From the NCBI GenBank assembly GCA_016716185.1, contig JADJWV010000002.1, positions 2,022,501 through 2,086,500 on the forward strand: a stretch of DNA of 64,000 nt. Direction: 5' to 3'. This document shows, piece after piece, positions 1 through 8,150 of this stretch. The position numbers and the translations under genes are program-made. The DNA is from Saprospiraceae bacterium (GTDB taxonomy: Bacteria; Bacteroidota; Bacteroidia; Chitinophagales; Saprospiraceae). The notes below the pieces were generated by a model. It ran no database searches. It was not told the origin of the DNA and saw nothing but the letters and a program-made list of their open reading frames with translations. The stretch's first letter is position 1; every line of letters starts with the position of its first letter.

Positions 1-316
1 CCAAATGGGCACGGCCATACTCCCTCTTGGAGGAGGGACTGACCTCCCCACCAAATTTTGCAGCCAGTAACTGCGCTCCATAACAAATACCAAATACCGG
101 ATACGAGTTCACCAGCTTTTGTAAATCTACATCAGGGTGATCCTGATCTCTTACAGAACAGGGAGAGCCCGATAAAATGACTGCAGATATTTGTTCGTCA
201 TAAGGAAATTCTACATGATAAGGCAAGATTTCACAATACAATTCAAGTTCCCTGATTCGTCTGGCGATTAATTGGGTAAGTTGAGACCCAAAATCCAGTA
301 TGATGATTTTCTCCAT
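1..316 (-). CDS. guaA: GMP synthase (glutamine-hydrolysing), N-terminal part
   Basis: The 3' part of the gene lies beyond the left edge; 105 codons are visible. The translation starts MEKIIILDFGSQ and contains the class I glutamine amidotransferase nucleophile motif GICYGAQ near residue 80, which holds the catalytic Cys, and SGSP near residue 50. This matches the amidotransferase half of GMP synthase, which makes GMP from XMP, glutamine and ATP in the cytoplasm. The start ATG lies 36 nt downstream of the nusB stop on the same strand, so the two may be cotranscribed. Other class I amidotransferases are possible, but the DFGSQ start and the spacing to GICYG favour GuaA. The C-terminal ATP-pyrophosphatase domain is not visible. 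Confidence 0.9.
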   Translation of the reverse strand, partial: MEKIIILDFGSQLTQLIARRIRELELYCEILPYHVEFPYDEQISAVILSGSPCSVRDQDHPDVDLQKLVNSYPVFGICYGAQLLAAKFGGEVSPSSKREYGRAHL

Positions 317-352
317 GTGCTTATCAAGAAAGAAAAAGAAAACAGTTTAAAT

Positions 353-1285
353 TCAGATACTCAATCCTCTGCCTTCTTTCACAATTTTTCCTGTGGATTC
401 CAATTGCTTCAAAAGTTTGTCCAATACCCCGTTTACGAACTCCTTCGATTTATCTGTACTGTAAGTCTTCGACAACTCCACATATTCATTCAAAGTCACT
501 TTAGGCGGTATGGTTTTAAAATGAACCATCTCGACAACTCCCATTTTAATTAATATCATGTCGATAAGGGCAACGCGCTCAGAATCCCAGTTTTCCAAAA
601 CCGGATTGATCATGGCGCTTAAATCCTCGTTCATTTTGCAGGTGTGATCAAATAAATATTTGCCAAAATGAACCACCGTGTCTTCATCGGGAATGTATTC
701 CTTATAAAAAGGCTCGTTATTGGGTAAAGCCTTTAAAGTTTTTTTCAATGCTCCGATGACAAGACTTTTGTCGTCAGTCCAACAGGCAAACCGGTCATCC
801 ATGATTTCATTAAACAATTCATTTCTCCGGCAAAACCGATACAATTCTAAAAGGATCTCTACATGATCTTCGTGATCAGACTCCTTATTCAGATATTCGA
901 TATAGCTTTTTTCTTTAGTAAAGTCTTTGTATATCTTCCGGAACAAATCGTCGTCGAGTCCTTCTGCACAATGTTCCTCTTTAAATTTATGCTGTATAAA
1001 ATTGTTGTTTTCTATACTTTGGATCAGAGGATTGGAATAAATTTTATCGGTAAATATTTTATCGTCTTCAGACTTAATATGCTTGGATTGGCGGTGTTTG
1101 AAATCCTCGCTGGCAAAATAACATACCCGTCCAATGCAATATAAATTTAATAAATAAAGTCTGAAAGAGTCGTGTATGGTTTTAAGAAATGCCTGGACGG
1201 CCTGATCGTAAGTTAATTCGTGGTCTTGGGCCAGGCTATATAATTGTTGCATCACTTTGACGCGAACATTCCTCCTACTCAACAT
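353..1285 (-). CDS. nusB: Transcription antitermination factor NusB
   Basis: A 310-residue protein starting MLSRRNVRVKVMQQLY, the RNA-binding arginine-rich start typical of NusB. The C-terminal third (about residues 190-300) carries the conserved NusB core with VALIDMILIKMGVVEM and TLNEYVELSKTYST. NusB acts with NusE (S10), NusA and NusG in antitermination of rRNA operons. At 310 residues it is about twice the length of E. coli NusB; the extra middle segment is the long form found in Bacteroidota. It has its own promoter box upstream and guaA follows on the same strand. Confidence 0.92.
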   Translation of the reverse strand: MLSRRNVRVKVMQQLYSLAQDHELTYDQAVQAFLKTIHDSFRLYLLNLYCIGRVCYFASEDFKHRQSKHIKSEDDKIFTDKIYSNPLIQSIENNNFIQHKFKEEHCAEGLDDDLFRKIYKDFTKEKSYIEYLNKESDHEDHVEILLELYRFCRRNELFNEIMDDRFACWTDDKSLVIGALKKTLKALPNNEPFYKEYIPDEDTVVHFGKYLFDHTCKMNEDLSAMINPVLENWDSERVALIDMILIKMGVVEMVHFKTIPPKVTLNEYVELSKTYSTDKSKEFVNGVLDKLLKQLESTGKIVKEGRGLSI

Positions 1286-1312
1286 TGTAGTGTTCTGTCT
1301 TTAATTGAGTTG

Positions 1313-1320
1313 CAAAATTA
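1313..1320 (-). promoter_or_regulatory. Bacteroidota -7 box TAATTTTG for nusB
   Basis: On the minus strand the sequence reads TAATTTTG, a full match to TAnnTTTG, with a TTG 21 nt upstream as a possible -33 element. The box ends 27 nt before the nusB ATG, giving a short leader. Confidence 0.55.
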
Positions 1321-1473
1321 ATTGGATTATTGAATTTTCATCAACTTTACCCGAGAACTACTCGTTAATTTTTATAAAACCATTAAAAAGTTATCGTACA
1401 GGCTGAAAATCTATGAATTACTGCCAAAAATTCAAAAAAGATCCTTTTTGTCCTAAACATTTGTAAATCCCAA

Positions 1474-3003
1474 TCAATACAACTTATTACCGGCTTCATT
1501 CAGGTATTTTTCCTTAAGCTCCTGAGGATCCGGTAACTGCTTGTGATGCCATTTATGAATAACTTTCCCATTTTTCAACAATAACAAGCCAGGATTTGAC
1601 CTCATAATGGTCTTTAGCAATAGATCGTCGGCTTCATAGCATGAAAATTCAATACCGGAAGCTTTTCTCAATTCAATCATACCTTCTTCAGTCAAGCCGC
1701 CAAAAACTGCAGTAAAATTGACCTGAAGATCTTTTACTGAATCCAGCAATGGCAGAATTTGCTTTTGTATAACAGCCAGATAATCCGGATCAAAGGTGTA
1801 TTTATTCTTTTTGATCGTCTTTTCAATAATGGTGTCAACCTTCCCTTTTCTAACCTCAATAGTCTCAATTAATGTCACAGGATCGAATATAACAACGGTG
1901 TCTATGTGAAAGATGGTGTCTGAAACTGACACTTCTTCTCCTTTCACCTCGTATTTAACTTTAGGACTAATGACCATCAATCGATATCGCTCGTCGTTCA
2001 AAATTTCACTTGTTTTGCTCTCCCCATCATAGGACAAGAGGTCAAAGTCTGATATTTTCGTCCGGGCAACCTTAGGTTCGGATTTTATCTGATCGAGGGT
2101 TTCCCATGTCGCTTTAAAATTTGGGTTGCTTTTGAACGAATCTATATAGGCCTGGTAAGGAACTTCCAATTCCTTTTGAGATTCTCTGTTCCTGATTTTA
2201 TAAGCCAGGATCTCTACATCGGCCTGAGCTTTTTGTTCAATTTCGAGTTGAGTTCTGATATCCGTTCCAATTTTAAAAGGACGAAAGTCAATAACAGGTT
2301 CATTCCAGACATAATTTGAAAAACAGAACAGCAACAAGCCCAAGGTGCTCATTCCTGTAATGGCCATTCTGATTTTTTCTGTAAACAGTGTATACAGTTT
2401 CCTCCAGCGCAAGAGAAACCAAATAGCTGGTCCCATCAAAATAATATCTTTTATGAAAGAAACTTTGGGTTCAAGTTTGATAAAATCTCCGAAACAACCA
2501 CAATCGGTTACCCTCATCTGATTCTTATTGAATTCTGTCCACTTTGAAAATTCAAAGAAATTGGCATCCGTGGGCACATAACCGGTTAAATAAGTGAATC
2601 CGGTAAGGATGGTAAAGAATACCATGATTGCAAAAAATAACCAGGCTGAAAGTTTTTTCTTATACCCAATTATGAGCATTACTCCAAGTACGATTTCCAA
2701 CACAATCATAAATACCGAAAAACCCAATGAGTAACTTGAAAACATTGGAAATATCGGGGCCATGAATTTTAGAAACGAGCCATTGCAGGTATCCTCAAAT
2801 GCGGTAAAATATTGCTCCATTTTAAAAGCAGTTCCCATCGGATCTACTGCTTTCACAAAACCGGAAAAAATAAAGAGTATACCGGCAAAATTTTGAATAA
2901 AATTATCCAAAAGTGAATAGCCTGGAGTTTTAAATCGGTAAATAATAAAACTCAAACAAGCTGCAGCAATACCAACATAAATGAATAAGGTAATAATTGT
3001 CAT
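1474..3003 (-). CDS. BT_3928-type DoxX-like membrane protein
   Basis: A 509-residue protein. The N-terminal half has about five or six hydrophobic segments (near residues 1-22, 35-50, 85-150, 185-200, 215-230) with the DoxX/MauE-like signature NFAGILFIFSGFVKAVDP. Between them is the motif DCGCFGDF near residue 168, with a Cys pair seen in MauE-like redox membrane proteins. The C-terminal 180 residues look like a soluble thioredoxin-like fold ending NPGLLLLKNGKVIHKWHH, without a CxxC pair. The architecture matches the BT_3928 family of Bacteroidota, whose function is unknown. It starts 4 nt after the DUF1599 gene stop, so the two are probably one transcript. A redox or quinone-linked role is only inference. 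Confidence 0.8.
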   Translation of the reverse strand: MTIITLFIYVGIAAACLSFIIYRFKTPGYSLLDNFIQNFAGILFIFSGFVKAVDPMGTAFKMEQYFTAFEDTCNGSFLKFMAPIFPMFSSYSLGFSVFMIVLEIVLGVMLIIGYKKKLSAWLFFAIMVFFTILTGFTYLTGYVPTDANFFEFSKWTEFNKNQMRVTDCGCFGDFIKLEPKVSFIKDIILMGPAIWFLLRWRKLYTLFTEKIRMAITGMSTLGLLLFCFSNYVWNEPVIDFRPFKIGTDIRTQLEIEQKAQADVEILAYKIRNRESQKELEVPYQAYIDSFKSNPNFKATWETLDQIKSEPKVARTKISDFDLLSYDGESKTSEILNDERYRLMVISPKVKYEVKGEEVSVSDTIFHIDTVVIFDPVTLIETIEVRKGKVDTIIEKTIKKNKYTFDPDYLAVIQKQILPLLDSVKDLQVNFTAVFGGLTEEGMIELRKASGIEFSCYEADDLLLKTIMRSNPGLLLLKNGKVIHKWHHKQLPDPQELKEKYLNEAGNKLY

Positions 3004-3007
3004 AATT

Positions 3008-3565
3008 CTAAAATTTAAATGACCAGGCTTTATTTTCTGACCAAATGATCAATGCAAATACAGCATAGTTAATGATATCCAGATAATTTGAAGCAGCGCC
3101 CTCAGAAATGATCGTTTTACCTTGATTTTTTTCGATTCTGCGTATTCTCAGAATTTTTGAAAGTATCAAATCGGTAAAACTGCTCATCCGCATTTGCCTC
3201 CAAATCTCGCCATAGTCGTGATTCTTTTTTAACATCAACTCAAATGCTTTGTTGAAATAATTGTTGTACAATCCAACGATCTCTTGTTTCTCAATTTCTT
3301 TATCCCCTGAACCTAAATCTAATTGGATCAAGGCCATTATGGAATAATTGATCAATCCAACATACTCTACATCGGGCATCTCGTCGATCAGCTGCTCGCT
3401 TTGTTCTTCTATACTCCGGATGCGGAATGCTTTGATCAAGAGCTGATCGGTGACAGAGGAAGGACGTAATATCCTCCAGGATGTACCATAGTCCTCCGCT
3501 TTTTGCGCAAATATACTTTGGCAGATCTTTTGAATCTGGCGATATTGTTCAATAGTTTTATTCAA
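3008..3565 (-). CDS. DUF1599 domain-containing protein
   Basis: A 185-residue soluble protein with two internally similar halves. AEDYGTSWRILRPSSVTDQL (about residues 22-41) and NHDYGEIWRQMRMSSFTDLI (about residues 117-136) align, so this is a tandem duplication of one module. The pattern matches DUF1599, later named a nucleotide-modification-associated domain. No enzymatic role is established. The only plausible start is TTG at 3565, because the next in-frame Met lies well inside the first module. The gene sits just upstream of the BT_3928-type gene, a common Bacteroidota pairing. Confidence 0.82.
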   Translation of the reverse strand: MNKTIEQYRQIQKICQSIFAQKAEDYGTSWRILRPSSVTDQLLIKAFRIRSIEEQSEQLIDEMPDVEYVGLINYSIMALIQLDLGSGDKEIEKQEIVGLYNNYFNKAFELMLKKNHDYGEIWRQMRMSSFTDLILSKILRIRRIEKNQGKTIISEGAASNYLDIINYAVFALIIWSENKAWSFKF

Positions 3566-3584
3566 TTAACTGAGATTAAACCGA

Positions 3585-3592
3585 CAAATTTA
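3585..3592 (-). promoter_or_regulatory. -7 box TAAATTTG for the DUF1599/BT_3928 unit
   Basis: The minus strand reads TAAATTTG, a TAnnTTTG match ending 19 nt before the TTG start of the DUF1599 gene. No clear -33 TTTG was found at the usual distance. Confidence 0.45.
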
Positions 3593-3651
3593 TCTGGACA
3601 AATGCAGAATTTAGATAAATTGTTTTAAAATTCCTTCAAATAAATGTTAAT

Positions 3652-3659
3652 AGCTTTGT
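3652..3659 (+). promoter_or_regulatory. -7 box TAGCTTTG for the EamA-yigZ-coaE unit
   Basis: TAGCTTTG matches TAnnTTTG. Only 7 nt separate it from the ATG at 3667, so the transcript would be leaderless or nearly so. No convincing -33 element was seen. Confidence 0.45.
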
Positions 3660-3666
3660 ATCCCTA

Positions 3667-4524
3667 ATGAACACAGTATGGTGTATAGCATGCAGTTTTT
3701 GCCTGGGCTTGATCTTTCGCGTGGCAGCCAACCAAAAAATTGATTTGGTTCCCCTGGTTCTTGTGAACTATCTGGTTTGTTCAGTTATCGCATTTTCAAA
3801 AGTCCTGCAGCAACCTGCAGCTATCATAAATACACCCGGTTTGCTTTATAGTGGACTATTGGGTATCCTGTTTTTCTTCGGATTTACATGGTTTGCGAAA
3901 TCTATACAGGAAGGAGGTCTTCCCATTGCAGTGTTGTTCCAAAAATTATCACTTGTGCTCAGTGTGCCTTTCGCTGTATTTCTTGGCGATACATTGCAGG
4001 GATGGCAAATGCCTGGGATCATTTTGTCTTGTATTTCAATTTATTTTCTTCAAAAATATCCGAACCGGGGTTTATCAAAATCGAAAACTGCCCTTCGCTT
4101 CCTTCTTGCAAGTTTGTTCATTTCCGCAGCGATTGAATGTACTTTTATCGCTGCCCGAAAAGTTTTGGAATGGAGTCAGGGACCACCCCATTTTTTCATT
4201 GGATTCATTTTTGTTTCTGCATTTATAACAGGCATCCTTTACTTTGCTGTTCGGAGGCAATTCCATCATGCAATAAACCGGAATGTCCTCATTACAGGTC
4301 TTGCGCTTGGCATTCCCAATTATTATTCCATTCATTTCATGCTGGAAGCTTTGAACACAGAATGGCAGCCATCTGTTTTTTATACCATTCTAAACATTGC
4401 CTTGATTGTTATATCGTGCTTTGCCGGAGTTTTCATATTTAAAGATAATTTATCTCCGTATCAATGGCTGGGTCTTGTCCTCTCGATTCTATCTTTGACC
4501 ATGCTTACAGGATCGCAACTCTAA
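3667..4524 (+). CDS. EamA/DMT-family transporter
   Basis: A 285-residue, very hydrophobic protein with about nine or ten predicted membrane helices and the two-fold repeat typical of drug/metabolite transporters. GWQMPGIILSCISIYFLQK near residues 115-133 and PYQWLGLVLSILSLTMLTGS at the C-terminus are the paired end helices of the two EamA halves. It is predicted to be an inner-membrane exporter or permease of small metabolites; the substrate cannot be read from the sequence. yigZ follows after 3 nt and coaE overlaps yigZ, so the three are probably cotranscribed. Confidence 0.82.
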   Translation: MNTVWCIACSFCLGLIFRVAANQKIDLVPLVLVNYLVCSVIAFSKVLQQPAAIINTPGLLYSGLLGILFFFGFTWFAKSIQEGGLPIAVLFQKLSLVLSVPFAVFLGDTLQGWQMPGIILSCISIYFLQKYPNRGLSKSKTALRFLLASLFISAAIECTFIAARKVLEWSQGPPHFFIGFIFVSAFITGILYFAVRRQFHHAINRNVLITGLALGIPNYYSIHFMLEALNTEWQPSVFYTILNIALIVISCFAGVFIFKDNLSPYQWLGLVLSILSLTMLTGSQL

Positions 4525-4527
4525 GAC

Positions 4528-5175
4528 ATGGAAAATTATCATTCAATACGATCTGAATGTCAATCTTCGCTGACCATTAAAGGAAGCAAGTTTATTGCGA
4601 TTGCCTTTCCCGTACTCAACCAGAAAGAAGCGGAAGAAAAACTAAGCTTGGTTAAATCCATGCATCCCAAAGCCAGGCATTGGTGTTATGCCTGGAAAAC
4701 CGGATTTCCGGAATTTTCGTATAAAGCTTCTGATGACGGAGAACCTTCCGGCACCGCAGGAAAACCGATATTAAATCAAATCGAAAGATTTGGACTCACC
4801 AACATCATTTTGATTGTGGTCCGTTATTTTGGAGGCATCCTATTGGGTACAGGAGGTTTATTAAAAGCCTACAAAGAAAGTGCAAGTTCGTGTTTGGAAA
4901 ATGCACAGCCCGTTTTACTGGAAAAAAAATTGGAAATAAGAATTGCATCCAACGCCATAAAAATACAAATGTTGTTGGGCATCATCAAAGATTGTGGAGT
5001 TCCCATTAAATCTTTTGACATGACTACAGAAAATTGGATCCTCGTTGAAATTCCCCTGCGCCAAAAAACAGAATTCCTGAGAATGGTTAAGTCCAAACTT
5101 GAAAAGACTAACCTGACTCACATCGAAAATGAAGAAGATTGGAGGGATTGCAAAATAAGTTTTAGAGAACTATGA
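4528..5175 (+). CDS. YigZ/IMPACT family protein
   Basis: A 215-residue cytoplasmic protein. The N-terminal UPF0029 domain (about residues 10-125) shows ASDDGEPSGTAGKPIL and VVRYFGGILLGTGGLLKAY, both hallmark YigZ/IMPACT motifs. The C-terminal DUF1949-like domain follows. The family relates to eukaryotic IMPACT, a regulator of translation under stress, but the bacterial role is not established. It sits between a transporter gene and coaE; its TGA overlaps the coaE start as ATGA. Confidence 0.88.
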   Translation: MENYHSIRSECQSSLTIKGSKFIAIAFPVLNQKEAEEKLSLVKSMHPKARHWCYAWKTGFPEFSYKASDDGEPSGTAGKPILNQIERFGLTNIILIVVRYFGGILLGTGGLLKAYKESASSCLENAQPVLLEKKLEIRIASNAIKIQMLLGIIKDCGVPIKSFDMTTENWILVEIPLRQKTEFLRMVKSKLEKTNLTHIENEEDWRDCKISFREL

Positions 5176-5762
5176 AACTCGTAGCATTGACCGGAGGAAT
5201 GGGCAGTGGCAAAAGTACGGTAGCGGTCATTTTTGATTTGCTGGGTGTGCCTGTTTACAATTCTGATTTAGCCGCAAGAAAACTGATGGAAAATGATCGG
5301 TCTCTAAAGAACAAATTGATAAAAAAATTCGGAAAACAATCTTTCCAACTGGATGGAAAACTCAACACCTCCTTCATTTCTCAAATTGTATTCAATGATA
5401 CCAGGGAATTGCAATGGCTGAATAAAACGGTGCATCCTTTCGTCGCCCAAGATGTTTCACTTTGGATCAAGGGACAAAATTCAGTTTACGGACTCATGGA
5501 GACTGCACTGCTTTTAGAATCCATGGCATTTATAAAATTCAGCAAGATCATTTTCGTCAAATCTCCTATAGAATTGAGATTACAGCGCATAAACAGCAGA
5601 GACCATTTACCAAGGGTTGAAATTCAGAAAAAATTAGATTCGCAAGCAAACGAACCTGCTGTAGAGAAATTATCTGATTACGCGATCGAAAATAATGACA
5701 TCACTGGCCTCATATCCCAGGTGTTGGCTATTCACCACAAATTGAATGAGGCTTTTAGGTGA
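5172..5762 (+). CDS. coaE: Dephospho-CoA kinase
   Basis: A 196-residue P-loop kinase with Walker A GGMGSGKST at residues 8-16 and the family motif VYNSDLAARKLM at about residues 29-40. It also has PHFVAQ-like TVHPFVAQD near residue 92 and the lid arginine region LRLQRINSRD near 135. It phosphorylates the 3'-OH of dephospho-CoA, the last step of coenzyme A synthesis, in the cytoplasm. It overlaps yigZ by 4 nt (ATGA), implying translational coupling. Length is normal for the family. Confidence 0.93.
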   Translation: MKLVALTGGMGSGKSTVAVIFDLLGVPVYNSDLAARKLMENDRSLKNKLIKKFGKQSFQLDGKLNTSFISQIVFNDTRELQWLNKTVHPFVAQDVSLWIKGQNSVYGLMETALLLESMAFIKFSKIIFVKSPIELRLQRINSRDHLPRVEIQKKLDSQANEPAVEKLSDYAIENNDITGLISQVLAIHHKLNEAFR

Positions 5763-5809
5763 AAAATGTTAATATGGTCTGGTTTTATAAAAAGCTGGAA
5801 ATCGGATTT

Positions 5810-5817
5810 TAACTTTG
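5810..5817 (+). promoter_or_regulatory. -7 box TAACTTTG for rocD
   Basis: TAACTTTG is an exact TAnnTTTG match lying 15 nt before the ATG at 5833. A TTG inside this box (5815) could be mistaken for an upstream in-frame start of rocD. The box therefore supports the ATG. Confidence 0.55.
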
Positions 5818-5832
5818 CTCTATACACTTTTT

Positions 5833-7074
5833 ATGAAAACATCGACCTCTACCAGCACTTCGCAGTTTTTTCTGGATTTGGAAGACCGCTACGGAGCTCA
5901 CAATTATCACCCACTTCCCGTTGTTTTGGAACGGGGTGAAGGTGTCAACGTTTGGGACGTAAACGGGAAACCATACCTCGACTTCCTATCTGCCTATTCA
6001 GCAGTTAACCAAGGGCATTGCCATCCAAAAATCATTTCTACCCTGGTGAATCAGGCTCAAAAGCTAACACTGACTTCGAGAGCTTTTTACAACGATCAGC
6101 TCGGGCCGTACGAAAAATTTATGTGCCGTTATTTTGGTTTTGAAAAATTGCTCCCAATGAATACCGGAGCAGAAGGCGTTGAAACGGCTGTGAAGTTGTG
6201 CAGAAAATGGGCTTACGCCAAAAAAGGAATTCCCGAAAATGAAGCAAAGATTCTTGTTTTTGACGGAAACTTTCATGGACGTACCATGTTAGCCGTTTCA
6301 TTATCTACCGACCCATCGAGTTACCATGGTTTTGGCCCTTTCTTACCAGGCTTTATAAAAATTCCATACAACGACCCCGATGCACTGGTTCATGCATTTG
6401 AAGTCGAAAATTTAGCCGGAGTGCTCATTGAACCAATCCAGGGAGAAGCAGGTGTGGTGATTCCGGATGACAACTTTCTCGCTTTGATAAGAACCCTTTG
6501 CTCCAAAAATAATGTACTATTTATTGCAGATGAGATCCAAACGGGATTAGGAAGGACAGGAAAACGATTGGCATGCGACCATATTCCGGTTCGACCTGAT
6601 ATACTCATCCTCGGAAAAGCATTATCCGGAGGAACATTGCCTATATCCGCTGTTCTTGCAGACGACGAAATTATGCTTTGCATCAAACCCGGCGAACATG
6701 GATCTACATTCGGAGGTAATCCGTTAGCCGCAAAAGTTGCCATAGCTTCCATACAAGTAATTGAAGATGAACAACTTGCTAAAAATGCTTGGAGTCAGGG
6801 AATTTACTTGCGGGAGCTCCTTTCAACACTGCAACAGAAATTTCCAATAATTAAAACCATAAGAGGCCGCGGTTTACTCAATGCGATCGTAATAAATAGC
6901 GAGGAATCAAGTGATCTTGCCTGGAAGCTTTGTCTTTTAATGGCAGAGCAGGGAGTTTTAGCCAAACCAACACATGGGAACATCATCAGACTCGCTCCCC
7001 CACTCTGCATCAGAAAAGATCAAATTGAAGAAGCAAGTTTTGGGATAGAACGCGCCTTGAGTAGTCTTCAGTAG
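5833..7074 (+). CDS. rocD: Ornithine--oxo-acid aminotransferase
   Basis: A 413-residue class III PLP aminotransferase. Features in order are YGAHNYHPLPVVLERGEG (about 17-34), NTGAEGVETAVKLCRKWAY (about 108-126), GNFHGRTMLAVSLSTDPSSY, the PLP-Asp region FIADEIQTGLGRTGK and the lysine region ILGKALSGGTLPISAVLAD. YGAHNYHPLPVVL and GLGRTG are characteristic of ornithine aminotransferase rather than acetylornithine aminotransferase. The reaction converts L-ornithine and 2-oxoglutarate to glutamate semialdehyde and glutamate, linking arginine and proline metabolism. An in-frame TTG 18 nt upstream lies inside the promoter box, so ATG 5833 is chosen. Confidence 0.9.
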   Translation: MKTSTSTSTSQFFLDLEDRYGAHNYHPLPVVLERGEGVNVWDVNGKPYLDFLSAYSAVNQGHCHPKIISTLVNQAQKLTLTSRAFYNDQLGPYEKFMCRYFGFEKLLPMNTGAEGVETAVKLCRKWAYAKKGIPENEAKILVFDGNFHGRTMLAVSLSTDPSSYHGFGPFLPGFIKIPYNDPDALVHAFEVENLAGVLIEPIQGEAGVVIPDDNFLALIRTLCSKNNVLFIADEIQTGLGRTGKRLACDHIPVRPDILILGKALSGGTLPISAVLADDEIMLCIKPGEHGSTFGGNPLAAKVAIASIQVIEDEQLAKNAWSQGIYLRELLSTLQQKFPIIKTIRGRGLLNAIVINSEESSDLAWKLCLLMAEQGVLAKPTHGNIIRLAPPLCIRKDQIEEASFGIERALSSLQ

Positions 7075-7158
7075 TAAAATTGAGCCGGTACCTAAAAATT
7101 TAGTATTATTTTTAGATAAAACATTCAAATCAATATAGATATATATTCATTTTTCTTA

Positions 7159-7166
7159 TAATTTTG
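7159..7166 (+). promoter_or_regulatory. -7 box TAATTTTG before the secreted T9SS protein
   Basis: TAATTTTG matches TAnnTTTG and ends 16 nt before the ATG at 7183. The region just upstream is very AT-rich and has no clear -33 TTTG. Confidence 0.45.
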
Positions 7167-7182
7167 TCCAAAATATCAGTTT

Positions 7183-8115
7183 ATGCGCCTTCAGTTATTA
7201 ACCCTTTTTTGCTTATTTTTATTTATTAATTTGGGAAGCACCCAATTTATGCAAATTAAATTTTGCGGTAAAACAACGAATGTGGTACCCTCCACCGATG
7301 GTTCAGGCAACGACCAAAGACACAAAGGCGCTTTGAGATTAGATTACATAAGAGTCGGCCGACTGGGTCAATCTAAAACAAGTCCCTTTTACAATTTAGG
7401 GAACACGGGAGGACTTACATTTAAAAACAATACCTGGGTGGATGGTTGCACCAACAACCAAAATCAAACTTACTGTTCCGGTTGTACAAAATGCACTTTT
7501 GTGACTGACAACAGCAATAAAACCCTGGGAGTATTTGAAGGTAAAATGGCAGGAAATGTCAGAACGCGAAGCAATAATAACGACCTGTTCCTGGAAAGTA
7601 CGGGTGACCAAAATGTTGTCTGCTTTGTTACCGATCCGTTTTCTGTAGCCGGTCACGAAGGAAAGAGAGTTGAAGTAAACATTGGATATGAAGGCACCAA
7701 ACAGGATGGTTTTGAAACTAAAAATGTTAATTTTTGGTACAAATTCACAAACGGAGAATGGAAGCAACAGCTGAATCAAAACAGCAACTTTTTAAGGGTA
7801 ATCGACACGACCATATTGGTTTTGGATGCTGTGCCAACGGCTGTTGAAAATCTGGAAAGAACGGTTGCATTTCAACTTATGCCTAATCCTGTAAACACAG
7901 AACTCGAAATACTATTAAACAGCAATGAAACCTTTTTTGGAACTGTAAATATTCTCGATTTTGAATCGAGAACCTTAAAGACAGAATCCCATCAAATACC
8001 CACTGGTACGTCTAAACTCGCCATAAACGTCAAAGATTTGTCAGCAGGTTTTTATTTCTTTCAACTGTCTGATGGAAAAGGAAGGACCAGTAGCAAAAAA
8101 TTTGCGAAGTACTAA
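7183..8115 (+). CDS. Secreted protein with type A T9SS sorting domain
   Basis: A 310-residue protein with a typical signal peptide (MRLQLLTLFCLFLFINLGS). The middle domain (about 25-210) matches no family I recognise. It has a cysteine cluster CTNNQNQTYCSGCTKC near residues 87-102 and is otherwise rich in Asn, Gly and Thr. The last 80 residues show the Por-secretion (type A T9SS) pattern: LMPNPVNTELEILLNS, then a beta-rich segment with DLSAGFYFFQLSDGKG, ending in basic residues KKFAKY. It should be exported by Sec, passed through T9SS and anchored or released at the surface. Function unknown. Confidence 0.82.
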   Translation: MRLQLLTLFCLFLFINLGSTQFMQIKFCGKTTNVVPSTDGSGNDQRHKGALRLDYIRVGRLGQSKTSPFYNLGNTGGLTFKNNTWVDGCTNNQNQTYCSGCTKCTFVTDNSNKTLGVFEGKMAGNVRTRSNNNDLFLESTGDQNVVCFVTDPFSVAGHEGKRVEVNIGYEGTKQDGFETKNVNFWYKFTNGEWKQQLNQNSNFLRVIDTTILVLDAVPTAVENLERTVAFQLMPNPVNTELEILLNSNETFFGTVNILDFESRTLKTESHQIPTGTSKLAINVKDLSAGFYFFQLSDGKGRTSSKKFAKY

Positions 8116-8150
8116 TTTCTTGTTTGGGTCACAGGTACAGTAAAATTCTT

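Noticed and set aside
5815..5832. Upstream TTG start of rocD
   Set aside because: The TTG is part of the TAACTTTG promoter box and cannot be in the transcript.
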